DNA of 5,619 nucleotides from Pseudomonadota bacterium (lineage in GTDB: Bacteria > Pseudomonadota > Gammaproteobacteria > Xanthomonadales > Xanthomonadaceae). The notes beneath the pieces are model-generated. The model ran no database searches. It saw only the letters and a program-made list of their open reading frames with translations, and was not told where the DNA came from. Of this stretch, positions 4,680-5,619 are shown piece after piece. The stretch lies in the NCBI GenBank assembly GCA_023438325.1, contig JAEXRB010000106.1:1-5619 (forward strand), in the 5' to 3' direction. Every line of letters starts with the position of its first letter. Positions within the stretch are counted from its first letter, which is position 1. A program made the translations under genes and the position numbers.

Positions 4680-5619
4680 CTAGCCCATCAAACTTTCTGC
4701 ACGATGGAAGATCGGATTCTCCCAACGCAACCCGAACCTCTCGTCGTACAAGTCCGAGCTGACCAGCTTCACGAACTGATCGCCATAGCGATCTGGCGCA
4801 ACGGCTTCGATGGCCCGTGCCTTCGATAAGGCGTCATAGGCGTACTTGGGCACCTGCACCAGATACGGCTGCAACTTGCGCGCCGCGCCGGGCGCATAGT
4901 CGAGATCGCGCAGCACGCCATCGACGAATGGATCGAGGCGATCGGTTCCCGCGATGAAGGGAACGATGATGGGCCGCATCGCGGATTCGATCATCTGGAA
5001 CTTCGCTGCCAGGGTTTCCAGCGGCAAGCTTTCGGGATACGACGCCTTGAGCAGTCCGAGCAAGCCATGCTTGTCGAGCTGTTCGTCGCCCTTGCGCCAG
5101 TAAAGCTCCTTGAAATAGGCCTGCACCGCATCCAGCGCCAGAAGATCGTCGCGGTGCTGCCGTTCCACGGCTCGGAACGCCTCGGCGAACAGTTTCAATT
5201 CCGGCGGCGGCGCCCAATCCGTGTTGGCACTGGCGAACACGAGCACCTCGCTGGATTCCGCCGTGCGACGCCCTTCCCGATTGCACCGCCCTGCTGCCTG
5301 TGCAATGGAATCCAGCCCCGCTTCGGCGCGCAGCACGGCGGGAAAATCCACGTCCACGCCCGCTTCGATCAGGCTGGTGCTGACCACGCGACAGGGTTCA
5401 CTGGCTTTCAGGCGTGCGCGAACTTCATCAAGGATGCGGCTGCGATGTCGCGCATGCATCAGCGTGCTCAGATGGAACGCGCCGGGCATATCCGCGATGG
5501 CCTCGAACACATGCCGCGCGTGGCGTCGGTTGTTGAGGATGCACAAGACCTGATCGCGCTGACGCAGCTCCGCCACCAAGGCGGCATCATCCAGCGTGCC
5601 TGCATGACGAACTCCCACA
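4680..5619 (-). CDS. cas3: Cas3 helicase-nuclease, subtype I-C (C-terminal part)
   Basis: Cas3 is recruited by Cascade to unwind and degrade target DNA. The window holds the last 313 or so codons; the gene continues past the right edge, so no start is present. The HD nuclease domain and the Walker A/DEAD motifs are outside. Inside, the second RecA-like domain is clear: motif IV region VLCILNNRRHARHVFEAI at about fragment residues 24-41, HLSTLMHARHRSRIL at 49-63, motif V STSLIEAGVDVDFP (80-93) and motif VI QAAGRCNREGR (107-117) with its arginine fingers. A linker and the C-terminal domain follow, ending HRAESLMG and a TAG stop at 4682-4680. No lesion is seen. Its position before cas5c is standard for type I-C. 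Confidence 0.95.
   Translation of the reverse strand, partial: VGVRHAGTLDDAALVAELRQRDQVLCILNNRRHARHVFEAIADMPGAFHLSTLMHARHRSRILDEVRARLKASEPCRVVSTSLIEAGVDVDFPAVLRAEAGLDSIAQAAGRCNREGRRTAESSEVLVFASANTDWAPPPELKLFAEAFRAVERQHRDDLLALDAVQAYFKELYWRKGDEQLDKHGLLGLLKASYPESLPLETLAAKFQMIESAMRPIIVPFIAGTDRLDPFVDGVLRDLDYAPGAARKLQPYLVQVPKYAYDALSKARAIEAVAPDRYGDQFVKLVSSDLYDERFGLRWENPIFHRAESLMG

Noticed and set aside
1..5619. CRISPR array within the window
   Set aside because: No regularly spaced direct repeats of about 32 nt are present. In type I-C the array usually follows cas2, which is beyond the left edge.

Overview
The window is most of a subtype I-C CRISPR-Cas operon, read entirely from the minus strand (right to left in window coordinates). 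It comes from a GC-rich bacterium. The high GC, the dense overlapping gene layout and the protein wording suggest a proteobacterium (beta or gamma), but nothing here fixes the genus.

In transcription order the genes are: the C-terminal part of cas3 (cut by the right edge), cas5c, cas8c (which carries an internal in-frame start for the small subunit Cas11c), cas7c, a two-gene hicB-hicA toxin-antitoxin module, cas4, and the first 48 codons of cas1 (cut by the left edge). The standard I-C order is cas3-cas5-cas8c-cas7-cas4-cas1-cas2. The hicBA pair therefore sits exactly at the junction between the interference genes and the adaptation genes. cas2 and the CRISPR array, expected past the left edge, are not in the window.

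The genes are packed for coupled translation. Four-base stop/start overlaps (ATGA or GTGA) join cas5c-cas8c, cas8c-cas7c, hicB-hicA and cas4-cas1, and only 4 nt separate hicA from cas4. There are only two real gaps: 63 nt between cas3 and cas5c, and 54 nt between cas7c and hicB. Each holds an inverted repeat without a U-run, so neither looks like an intrinsic terminator. I see no convincing sigma70 promoter inside the window, so the hicBA pair is probably transcribed at least partly with the cas genes.

Working model: Cas5c processes pre-crRNA and, with Cas7c, Cas8c and Cas11c, forms Cascade; Cas3 degrades the target; Cas4, Cas1 and Cas2 acquire spacers. HicA is a predicted mRNA-cleaving toxin and HicB its antitoxin. 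The HicB is a short form with no DNA-binding domain, so its expression may depend on the cas operon. The most notable points are the toxin-antitoxin module embedded in the cas operon, the clear internal ribosome binding site for Cas11c, and the structured spacer just before hicB. No stretch over 300 bases lacks a gene.
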